In this document: piece after piece, positions 57,035-64,000 of the stretch
Numbering within the stretch: position 1 is the stretch's first letter
Layout: each line of letters begins with the position of its first letter
Source of the DNA: Winogradskyella algicola
GTDB taxonomy: Bacteria; Bacteroidota; Bacteroidia; Flavobacteriales; Flavobacteriaceae
Direction: 5' to 3'
NCBI RefSeq assembly: GCF_005869935.1
Contig: NZ_SZQF01000003.1
Coordinates: 186,001-250,000 of the forward strand
Length of the DNA: 64,000 nucleotides
Position numbers and translations under genes: made by a program
Notes under the pieces: model-generated
Seen by the model: the letters and a program-made list of their open reading frames with translations, nothing else
What the model was told of the DNA's origin: nothing
Database searches by the model: none

Positions 57035-59497
57035 ATGAAACTAAAACTACACGCTCTTTTTTTACTTTTTGTTTGCACTTTTGCATCTGCCCAAATTACA
57101 GGAACCATTACAAACACCAACGGAGAACCGCTACCCTTTGTAAATATTCTCGTAGAAAACACTTTTAAAGGCACTACCAGTAACGACGATGGTTATTACG
57201 AACTCTCCGTTTCAGAGAAAAAATCATGCACCATAGTTTATACGTATTTAGGTTATAAAACAGTTAAGAAAACAGTTGATGTAACCTCACTTCCTTTTAA
57301 GGTTGATGTTACTTTAGAAGAGGAATCTGTTTCTCTCAATGAAGTCGTAGTAGCATCGGAAGACAATCCAGCAAACGCAATCATAAGACAAGCGATAGCC
57401 AAACGGAAAGAGAATCTTGAGAAAATTGAATCGTTTAAAGCCGACTTTTATTCGCGCGGATTGATAAGAATAAAAGATGCCCCAGAAAAAATTTTAGGCC
57501 AAGAAATTGGAGATCTTGGAGGTGGTTTAGACTCTACCAGAAGTGGTATTATTTACCTCTCTGAAACCATTTCAAAAATTCAATATTTACGACCAAATCA
57601 GCTCAAAGAAAAAATTACAGCCTCTAAAGTAAGTGGAGACGATAATGGTTTTAGTTTCAACAATGCGCAAGATGTAGATTATAATTTCTACAATAATACG
57701 GTTGAGTTTGGTAATCAAATCGTGTCACCAATAGCTAACAATGCCTTTGGTTATTACCGCTATAAATTAGAAGGTATCTTTTATGATGAACATGGCAACC
57801 TCATCAATAAAATAAATGTAATTCCTAAGCGCAAAAATGATCCTGTGTTTTCAGGCACCATTTATATAGTTGAAGATCAATGGACGCTTTACGCTATTGA
57901 ACTAGACATTACAGGAACGCAAGCCAGAATTCCTGCTGCAGATATCATCTCTTTAAAACAGAGTTTTTCGTATTCCAAAACTGATGATTTATGGGCTTTA
58001 ATATCGCAAAGTATTGACTTTAAATACGGCATTTTTGGCATTAAAGGAGATGGACGCTTTACTGCTGTTTATAGTAATTACGAATTCAATTCTAACCTTA
58101 CTCAAAAAGATTTTGGAGCGGAGCTTGTTTCTTTTGAAAATGAGGCTAACAAAAAAGATTCTTTGTTCTGGAAACAAATACGACCTGTGCCTCTAACTGA
58201 AGAAGAACGTACAGATTATGTAAAAAAAGATAGTATACAAATTGTTCGCGAATCTAAAACGTACTTAGATTCTGTAGATCGCGAAAAAAACAAATTTAAA
58301 CTTGGCGATGTTTTAGGTTACACTTATGATAACTCTTATAAAAAGTATAGTTTAGGTTTTGATATTCCTATTGGAGGAGTTCAGTTTAATACTGTACAAG
58401 GATTTACCACACAACTCAATTTGTTTTACAATAAACAGTTAGACGAATTTAGACGTTATTTTAATGCAAGTGCTAGCGTACAATATGGTTTTTCAGATGA
58501 ACGTTTACGTGCAACTGCGTCATTAAGATATAAGTTTAACAATACTAACAGGCGTTTCTTAACACTTTCTGGTGGAACCAAGGTAGAACAGTTTAATTCT
58601 GCTGAACCCATTACACCTTTTGGAAACTCTATTGCAACATTATTTTTTGAAGAAAACTACATGAAGTTGTACGAACGTCGTTTTATTCAACTTAATTACT
58701 CAGAGGAGTTATTCAACGGCTTTTATCTGTATTCTAACATTTCTTACGAAAACAGATCAGCACTTTTCAACACAACAGATCAGGCATTCTACCCAAGGGC
58801 AGACCAAGTTTACTTAACAAACAACCCTATAGATCCTACAAGCACAGATGCACCTTTTGAAAACCATAATATTGTAAAATTTAATGTGACTGGTCAGATT
58901 AACTTTGGTCAAAAGTATTTGAGTTATCCAGATAGTAAATTCAATATTAGATCAGAGAAGTATCCAACTTTGGTATTGAGTTACGAAAAAGGTCTGGGAG
59001 CTACAAATAGCGATTATAATTTTGACCAGATTAAAGCAAGACTCTATCAAAGCTTTACCATAGCAGACAAAGGTCGCTTTAGCTACAACCTAAGAGGAGG
59101 TAAATTTTTTAATGCAGACGATATTGCGTTTATGGACTACCAACATTTTAATGGCAACCAAATTAACGTAAGCAGACGTGGAAACTATACAAACGTATTT
59201 AACAACTTAGGCTATTACGACTTAAGCACCAATGACAGTTATCTAGAAATGCACGCTGAACATGATTTTAATGGCTTTATTTTGGGGAAAATTCCAGGTT
59301 TAAATAAATTAAATTTCAACCTTATAGTAGGTGCGCACAACTTAGCAACACCAGACAACAAACCGTATCAAGAATTTACAATTGGTGTTGATAATATTGG
59401 CTGGGGAAAATGGCGTTTCTTAAGGTTTGATTATATTCGCTCTTACCAAGGAGGATTTCAAGGAGATGCTATTTTATTTGGTTTGAAATTCTTTTAA
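57035..59497 (+). CDS. DUF5686 outer-membrane protein with carboxypeptidase-regulatory-like domain
   Basis: The 820-residue protein has a signal peptide (about 1-20 from MKLKLHAL, ending SAQ). Residues about 21-105 are a CarboxypepD_reg-like domain (ITGTITNTNGEPLPFVNILV), the same module that precedes SusC-type receptors, and are followed by the DUF5686 section (from about 110). Most of the C-terminal half shows alternating strands ending in aromatic residues and a terminal LKFF, which fits a beta-barrel. It lacks a TonB-box/plug pattern, so it is not a clear SusC. Function unknown; it may move or bind a surface molecule. The ATG before MKLKL was chosen for the signal peptide. Confidence 0.85.
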   Translation: MKLKLHALFLLFVCTFASAQITGTITNTNGEPLPFVNILVENTFKGTTSNDDGYYELSVSEKKSCTIVYTYLGYKTVKKTVDVTSLPFKVDVTLEEESVSLNEVVVASEDNPANAIIRQAIAKRKENLEKIESFKADFYSRGLIRIKDAPEKILGQEIGDLGGGLDSTRSGIIYLSETISKIQYLRPNQLKEKITASKVSGDDNGFSFNNAQDVDYNFYNNTVEFGNQIVSPIANNAFGYYRYKLEGIFYDEHGNLINKINVIPKRKNDPVFSGTIYIVEDQWTLYAIELDITGTQARIPAADIISLKQSFSYSKTDDLWALISQSIDFKYGIFGIKGDGRFTAVYSNYEFNSNLTQKDFGAELVSFENEANKKDSLFWKQIRPVPLTEEERTDYVKKDSIQIVRESKTYLDSVDREKNKFKLGDVLGYTYDNSYKKYSLGFDIPIGGVQFNTVQGFTTQLNLFYNKQLDEFRRYFNASASVQYGFSDERLRATASLRYKFNNTNRRFLTLSGGTKVEQFNSAEPITPFGNSIATLFFEENYMKLYERRFIQLNYSEELFNGFYLYSNISYENRSALFNTTDQAFYPRADQVYLTNNPIDPTSTDAPFENHNIVKFNVTGQINFGQKYLSYPDSKFNIRSEKYPTLVLSYEKGLGATNSDYNFDQIKARLYQSFTIADKGRFSYNLRGGKFFNADDIAFMDYQHFNGNQINVSRRGNYTNVFNNLGYYDLSTNDSYLEMHAEHDFNGFILGKIPGLNKLNFNLIVGAHNLATPDNKPYQEFTIGVDNIGWGKWRFLRFDYIRSYQGGFQGDAILFGLKFF

Positions 59498-59509
59498 TTT
59501 TAAATAATT

Positions 59510-59559
59510 GTCACTCCTGCCTTTCGACTATCGCTCAAGATAAACTACGGCAGGAATCC
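59510..59559. repeat. GTCACTCCTGCC...GGCAGGAAT palindrome
   Basis: GTCACTCCTGCC pairs with GGCAGGAAT about 28 bases later. It lies just after the DUF5686 gene stop and near the next gene. It resembles other short intergenic palindromes of this genome in form but not in its exact bases. Confidence 0.6.
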
Positions 59560-59579
59560 ATAAAATGATAACCATAAAG

Positions 59580-60104
59580 ATGAAGAATTCACTTACAATT
59601 CTATTTTCCGTTCTTACTTTAACGCTTTCAGCCCAAGAAGAAACAAAAGATTTCAGTAAAAATGTGGCTACATTAGATAGCACCATTGAAACTTTATATA
59701 CGGTCATTTCTGGCGATAAAGGTTTTGAACGCGATTGGACTTTGTTTAAACATTTGTTTCACAAAAATGCAAAGTTAATACCAACAGGAAAAGACAAAGA
59801 AGGTAAACAAATTGCACGCTACATGACGCCAGATGATTACATTAATAGCTCAGGAAAATGGTTAGTGGAAAACGGATTTCATGAAGTTGAAATCAATCGA
59901 GAAGTTCAAACGTTTGGAAACATCACGCAAGTGTTTAGTACCTATGAGTCTTTTAAAAATAAAGATGATGATAAACCATTTATGCGAGGCATTAATAGTA
60001 TTCAATTACTAAATGATGGCGAACGTTGGTGGATTATCAATATTTACTGGATGCAAGAAACTAAAGACAACCCTATTCCTGATGACTATTTACCAAAGAA
60101 TTAA
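59580..60104 (+). CDS. Exported NTF2-like protein
   Basis: The 174-residue protein has a signal peptide (MKNSLTILFSVLTLTLSAQ) and an NTF2/SnoaL-like fold: TLDSTIETLYTVISGDKGFE, DWTLFKHLFHKNAKLIPTG, and FMRGINSIQLLNDGERWWI with the aromatic face. Such domains bind small molecules or act as enzymes with a pocket; the ligand is unknown. I chose the ATG at MKNSLT; a start 5 codons earlier is also possible. A CocE/S15 peptidase gene follows 32 bases later. Confidence 0.8.
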   Translation: MKNSLTILFSVLTLTLSAQEETKDFSKNVATLDSTIETLYTVISGDKGFERDWTLFKHLFHKNAKLIPTGKDKEGKQIARYMTPDDYINSSGKWLVENGFHEVEINREVQTFGNITQVFSTYESFKNKDDDKPFMRGINSIQLLNDGERWWIINIYWMQETKDNPIPDDYLPKN

Positions 60105-60136
60105 TCTTATTTTTATCAAAAAGTAAAAACAACACC

Positions 60137-61981
60137 ATGCTAAAAACACGCAAAATCAATTTCATTCTAGCGCTTGCAATTGCTCTTTCTTTCCAAAGCT
60201 TTGCACAAGACACAACAGAAAAAGTAACACCTATTTTCAAAGATGGTGAAGCTCAAATTGTTGAAGCCTTTAATAACCCAGAGACATGGGTACATCACGA
60301 TCTTTGGGTAGAAACAGAGTTTGATACAGATGGTGATGGCGATTTAGACAGAATGCATGTTTCTGTTACCAGACCAGAACAAACTGATACAGAAGACTTA
60401 AAATTACCTATCATCTATGTTACGAGTCCATATTTTGCAGGTGTTGCTGGTGATACACCAGGTATTATGTGGAATGTAGAAAGAGAACTCGGAGGCAAAT
60501 CTGAAGAGCGCACACATCCTGAAGTAAAACGACGTGCTGCACCGAGACCAATGATTTCATATTCTCACATCAAAAAATGGGTTCCTCGTGGTTATATTGT
60601 TGTGCACTCATCTTCGCCTGGCACTGGTTACTCTGACGGTGCACCAACTTGTGGTGGTAAAAATGAATCTTTAGCACCAAAAGCTGTTATCGATTGGTTG
60701 TGTGGCAGAGCAAAAGGTTACACAGAACGCGATGGCAAAAAAGAAGTAAAAGCCTATTGGTCTACCGGAAAAGTAGGCATGACAGGTACATCGTATAATG
60801 GTACTTTACCTTTAGCAGCAGCCACAACTGGTGTTGATGGTTTAGAAGTTATTATCCCAATTGCTCCAAACACATCTTATTATCATTATTACCGTTCTAA
60901 TGGCTTAGTACGTTCTCCTGGAGGTTATTTAGGTGAAGACATCGATGTGCTTTATGATTTTATTCACAGTGGTGATGAAGAAAACAGAGCCCACAACAAC
61001 AAAGTGGTTAGAGATACTGATATGATGAACAATATGGATCGTCAGACTGGCGATTATAGCGATTGGTGGGCAGCCAGAGATTACCTTAACCAAATGGATA
61101 ATATGAAAGCTGCACTACTAATGTCTCATGGCTTTAACGACTGGAATGTAATGCCAGAGCATAGTTACAGAATATATAAGGCTGCAAAAGAGAAAGGCCT
61201 TCCTGCTCAGATTTATTATCATCAGAATGGTCATGGTGGACCACCTCCAATTTCAATGATGAACAAATGGTTTACTAAATATCTTCATGGTGTAGACAAT
61301 GGAGTTGATAAAGAAGAAAACAAGGCTTATATCGTAAGAGAATATGATGACCCTTCAAATCCTACAGCTTACAAAGATTATCCTAACCCTAATACGCAGG
61401 ATGTTGTTTTACACCTAACAGAAGGAGGAAATACAGCGGGTGGATTAACGCTAAATAAAAATGTTATAGAAACTGGAGAAATACTTATAGATGATGTTTC
61501 ATTCTCTGGTGCTGATCTCGCAAAAGCGGAGCGCTCAGAACATAGATTACTATATGTAACACCTAAGTTAAATGGAGATATCCATATTTCTGGAGTGCCA
61601 AAAGTGAGTATTACACTATCTAGTAAAAAGCCAGCGGCTAACCTGAGTGTATGGCTAGTATCCTTACCTTGGGATGATAGCGCATCAAAAATTACCGACA
61701 ATATTATTACTCGTGGTTGGGCAGATCCTAAAAATTATAAATCATTAACCAACGAAGAAGACCTAATACCTGGTCGTTCATACACGGTGAATTTTGATCT
61801 ACAACCAGATGACCAAGTTATAAAAGCAGGAAAGCAAATTGGATTAATGATTTTTTCTAGTGATAAAGAATATACTATCCATCCCAAACCTGGAACTGAA
61901 TTAACCATTGAACTAGACAAAACAACCTTAACACTACCAATTGTTAATGGTGAAGAATCCTATAAAAAATACGTTAATTAG
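60137..61981 (+). CDS. Exported CocE/NonD-S15 family hydrolase (X-Pro dipeptidyl-peptidase-like)
   Basis: The 614-residue protein has a signal peptide (about 1-23, ending FAQ). The alpha/beta-hydrolase triad is visible: Ser219 in VGMTGTSYNGTLPL, Asp in SHGFNDWNVM and His in YYHQNGHGGP. The C-terminal jelly roll (about 440-600) resembles the PepX_C domain. Members remove X-Pro dipeptides from peptides or hydrolyse esters and amides. A role in peptide scavenging at the cell surface or periplasm is likely. Its stop overlaps the convergent cyanophycinase-like gene by 4 bases. Confidence 0.9.
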   Translation: MLKTRKINFILALAIALSFQSFAQDTTEKVTPIFKDGEAQIVEAFNNPETWVHHDLWVETEFDTDGDGDLDRMHVSVTRPEQTDTEDLKLPIIYVTSPYFAGVAGDTPGIMWNVERELGGKSEERTHPEVKRRAAPRPMISYSHIKKWVPRGYIVVHSSSPGTGYSDGAPTCGGKNESLAPKAVIDWLCGRAKGYTERDGKKEVKAYWSTGKVGMTGTSYNGTLPLAAATTGVDGLEVIIPIAPNTSYYHYYRSNGLVRSPGGYLGEDIDVLYDFIHSGDEENRAHNNKVVRDTDMMNNMDRQTGDYSDWWAARDYLNQMDNMKAALLMSHGFNDWNVMPEHSYRIYKAAKEKGLPAQIYYHQNGHGGPPPISMMNKWFTKYLHGVDNGVDKEENKAYIVREYDDPSNPTAYKDYPNPNTQDVVLHLTEGGNTAGGLTLNKNVIETGEILIDDVSFSGADLAKAERSEHRLLYVTPKLNGDIHISGVPKVSITLSSKKPAANLSVWLVSLPWDDSASKITDNIITRGWADPKNYKSLTNEEDLIPGRSYTVNFDLQPDDQVIKAGKQIGLMIFSSDKEYTIHPKPGTELTIELDKTTLTLPIVNGEESYKKYVN

Positions 61982-63261
61982 CGCTTAATAAGTTTAAACG
62001 TTTGTTTATAATCTTCATTTTCTATGATTATAAAATAGATACCATTGGCTAATGCTTTGGTATCTATTTTGTTTTTATCAAATTCTACTCCAACTTGTTT
62101 CCCAGAAACATCAAACATTTTAATATTTAAGTTTTCGATTTCTGTTTTAATTGACACGTAATCTGAAAATGGATTTGGCAGTACTTTTAGCTCTGTATTG
62201 GCAATATCCTCAACACTCAAGGCATCGTTACAATTTGGGTTTATTGATGATGATGTTGCAAACGTACCGTTGTTAACATACCAATTTTGCCACTCACCAC
62301 CACTCCCGCTTTGCCAGTCGGAAAGATCAAAATAATTTTGTCCGTTTAGCGTACCTGGTACTTTATAAACTTTTAAAGCTTCATCATTTCTCACCCAATG
62401 TAATGGATTTCCATCAGTACAAGTTTCCGGTAAAAATTCATTCGTACAATTAGACTGCAAGAAGAAGGCATACTCAGGATATGTTGGGTATTCACCATAA
62501 ACATTAGCCCTTCCATTTTCATCAACACAAACAGCAGTATATTCATTACATGCTATACCAAAGGCTCTTGAAGTGTTATCATTTGCATATCGTGCCAGAA
62601 AAACACTGTGTCTAGCTCTACGATCCGGATCATCGTAATGCGTATCTGTAATCATTTGGTCTAAATAAGGAATCTCTAAAAAATCATTATATCCTAAAGT
62701 CATTCTATTATGGTAAGGATCGCTAAGTGCTTGTGCGTTTGTTACTGTTCCGTTTTCTGCGGAAAAGTAACCACCACCTAGTATTGCCATTCCTGCACTC
62801 GTTCCACCTATGGCACCGCCTTTTATATTCACAAAATCGTTAATCGCGTCTTCCATAGCATTATTCTTAAAAAAGCTTACATAGTCGTACTGATCACCAC
62901 CTGCAAACCAAATCGCCTCTGCTTTTTCTATTTTATCTAAAACATAACTATTTGTAGCTCCTTCTTCCGAAGAAATAACGAACGTTCTTACCGAATTGAT
63001 GGTAACACCAAGTTGAGAATAAAAATAATTATTATAGCCATCACTTCCCGTAGCTCTTAAAACCACAACATCTCCTCCGTTGGCTCTATTTAAAAACCAA
63101 ATCATCGCCTCATCATTTTCGCTTGCACCACCCATCATACAAATTCCAAACTCAGGCGATACTTCTAAGTCAGAAGAATTACCGGTTAAATACTCTGTGT
63201 AGTCCTGACCTAAAGCCAATTGCACAAAAATACTTAACACAAAAACAATAAAATACTTCAT
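61978..63261 (-). CDS. Secreted cyanophycinase-like peptidase with T9SS sorting domain
   Basis: The 427-residue protein has a signal peptide (about 1-18, ending ALG). The S51 (cyanophycinase) domain (about 30-330) shows CMMGGASENDEAM, IWFAGGDQYDY and the nucleophile Ser155 in IGGTSAGMAILGGG; the DTHYDDPDRRARHSVFLAR section carries the other conserved residues. The C-terminal T9SS type A sorting domain (about 355-427) reads LKVLPNPFSDYVSIK to QTFKLIKR. This would export it to degrade cyanophycin or related beta-Asp-Arg polymers, though the substrate is unproven. Confidence 0.88.
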   Translation of the reverse strand: MKYFIVFVLSIFVQLALGQDYTEYLTGNSSDLEVSPEFGICMMGGASENDEAMIWFLNRANGGDVVVLRATGSDGYNNYFYSQLGVTINSVRTFVISSEEGATNSYVLDKIEKAEAIWFAGGDQYDYVSFFKNNAMEDAINDFVNIKGGAIGGTSAGMAILGGGYFSAENGTVTNAQALSDPYHNRMTLGYNDFLEIPYLDQMITDTHYDDPDRRARHSVFLARYANDNTSRAFGIACNEYTAVCVDENGRANVYGEYPTYPEYAFFLQSNCTNEFLPETCTDGNPLHWVRNDEALKVYKVPGTLNGQNYFDLSDWQSGSGGEWQNWYVNNGTFATSSSINPNCNDALSVEDIANTELKVLPNPFSDYVSIKTEIENLNIKMFDVSGKQVGVEFDKNKIDTKALANGIYFIIIENEDYKQTFKLIKR

Positions 63262-63264
63262 AAT

Positions 63265-63906
63265 TTAGTTTTTATCTTCTAGCATCGGCACAAAACGGAA
63301 TTCACCAAACTCGTGTTTTTCAAATTCCTTTTGTCCTCGTCTTATAAATAGGGTCATTACCTGTACATCATCTCCAACTGGTATCACTAGCCTACCACCA
63401 ATAGCTAACTGACTTAGTAATGGTTTTGGCACAAAAGGCGCACCAGCAGTTACAATAATACTTTTAAAAGGTGCCTCTTCAGGCAGGCCTTTATAACCAT
63501 CTCCAAAGATTAATTTTTTAGCTCTGTAACCAATTTTTGGCAAAAACTTAGATGTTTTTTTAAACAATTCCTGCTGACGTTCTATACTATAAACCTTAGC
63601 TCCAAGCTCTATTAAAACAGCACATTGATAACCACTACCTGTACCAATTTCTAGAACTTTGTCTCCAGGTTTTATTTGTAATAGTTCAGATTGAAATGCT
63701 ACAGTGTAAGGTTGAGAAATCGTCTGATCTGCCGCAATCGGAAAAGCCTTATCTACATAAGCATGATCTATAAAGCCAGAGTCCATAAATAGATGTCTCG
63801 GTATTTTGCTGATTGCATTCAGTACCGCTTTATCTTTAATCCCCTTTCCAATAAGAGTGTCAACGAGTTGCTGACGCATCCCTTTGTGCTTAAATGTATC
63901 TTTCAA
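63265..63906 (-). CDS. pcm: Protein-L-isoaspartate O-methyltransferase
   Basis: The 213-residue enzyme methylates L-isoaspartyl residues with S-adenosylmethionine so that damaged proteins can be repaired. The SAM-binding motif is KVLEIGTGSGYQCAVL. PRHLFMD near the N-terminus and DQTISQPYTVAFQ are family signatures, and the conserved C-terminal strand reads EFRFVPML. No signal peptide, so cytoplasmic. It lies 3 bases upstream of the cyanophycinase-like gene on the same strand and may share a transcript; the joint presence fits aspartyl-peptide chemistry, but this link is speculative. Confidence 0.95.
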   Translation of the reverse strand: MKDTFKHKGMRQQLVDTLIGKGIKDKAVLNAISKIPRHLFMDSGFIDHAYVDKAFPIAADQTISQPYTVAFQSELLQIKPGDKVLEIGTGSGYQCAVLIELGAKVYSIERQQELFKKTSKFLPKIGYRAKKLIFGDGYKGLPEEAPFKSIIVTAGAPFVPKPLLSQLAIGGRLVIPVGDDVQVMTLFIRRGQKEFEKHEFGEFRFVPMLEDKN

Positions 63907-64000
63907 ATCTCAGTTTAGTTTCAGGCTAAATTACTTCAAACAAAAGCAAAATGCAATTGCAATTTTCAATTATTAAATTCTCATTATTTTAGATTTTCTT
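63907..64000. other. Right edge of the window
   Basis: Ninety-four AT-rich bases upstream of pcm with no recognisable gene or complete promoter box. A new feature may begin beyond the window. Confidence 0.3.

Overview
The window looks like chromosomal DNA from a marine-type member of the Flavobacteriaceae (Bacteroidota). Four things support this. The DNA is AT-rich. Promoters carry the Bacteroidota -7 box TAnnTTTG. Two secreted proteins end in type IX secretion (T9SS) sorting domains. Several families typical of the group are present: DUF6952, DUF6503, DUF5686, a YtxJ-type bacilliredoxin, and LytS/LytTR pairs. No rRNA, tRNA, phage genes or transposases were recognised. The only RNA gene seen is the small SRP RNA. 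Most of the window is ordinary housekeeping and envelope content.

Layout. 1-9.9 kb: the edge of a pabB-like gene with a TTG start and a palindromic repeat inside its coding region; a LacX-type epimerase; a DEAD-box helicase; an MscS-like channel; an ECF sigma factor with a small overlapping partner; and a LytS/LytTR two-component pair beside a short MotA/TolQ/ExbB-like gene. 9.9-17.4 kb: lpd, an outer-membrane barrel, a CPBP protease, an Lrp regulator divergent from a Cys/Met-type PLP lyase, a membrane hydrolase and an NhaC antiporter. 17.6-21.7 kb: oxidative-stress genes (2-Cys peroxiredoxin, thioredoxin, DUF6952; then katG followed by an ankyrin-repeat gene). 22-37.3 kb: an ABC-F protein, a TlpA-like lipoprotein without CxxC, transaldolase, an SDR, SRP RNA, glutaminyl cyclase, a beta-helix lipoprotein, a decayed membrane-protein gene, glyA, fahA and a lipoprotein. 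37.5-40.9 kb: a large Calx-beta T9SS protein.

40.98-43.09 kb looks foreign. A lipoprotein gene and a DUF4062 (TIR-like) gene lie between an 11-bp perfect inverted repeat, and related short motifs sit next to each gene. It resembles a small mobile gene cassette with a possible defence gene, and no mobilisation enzyme is present. 43.1-47.6 kb: ytxJ, a repeat-rich intergenic region with a 59-bp tandem array, clpB and ompW. 47.9-50.3 kb: deoC-deoD and a phosphatase fused to an NTF2-like domain. 50.4-55.4 kb: a tight five-gene operon (SDR, SMP-30 lactonase-like, GT2, ATP-grasp, SDR) whose product I cannot name; it is the best candidate for an undescribed pathway. 55.5-63.9 kb: a DUF6503 lipoprotein, smpB, a DUF5686 surface protein, an S15 peptidase, a secreted cyanophycinase-like protein and pcm.

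A second theme is a set of palindromic intergenic repeat families (GTCATTCTGAA..., CGTCAGTTCGAGTG..., GTCATTGCGAG...). Two copies sit inside the loop of a longer terminator-like hairpin, and one copy sits in frame within pabB.
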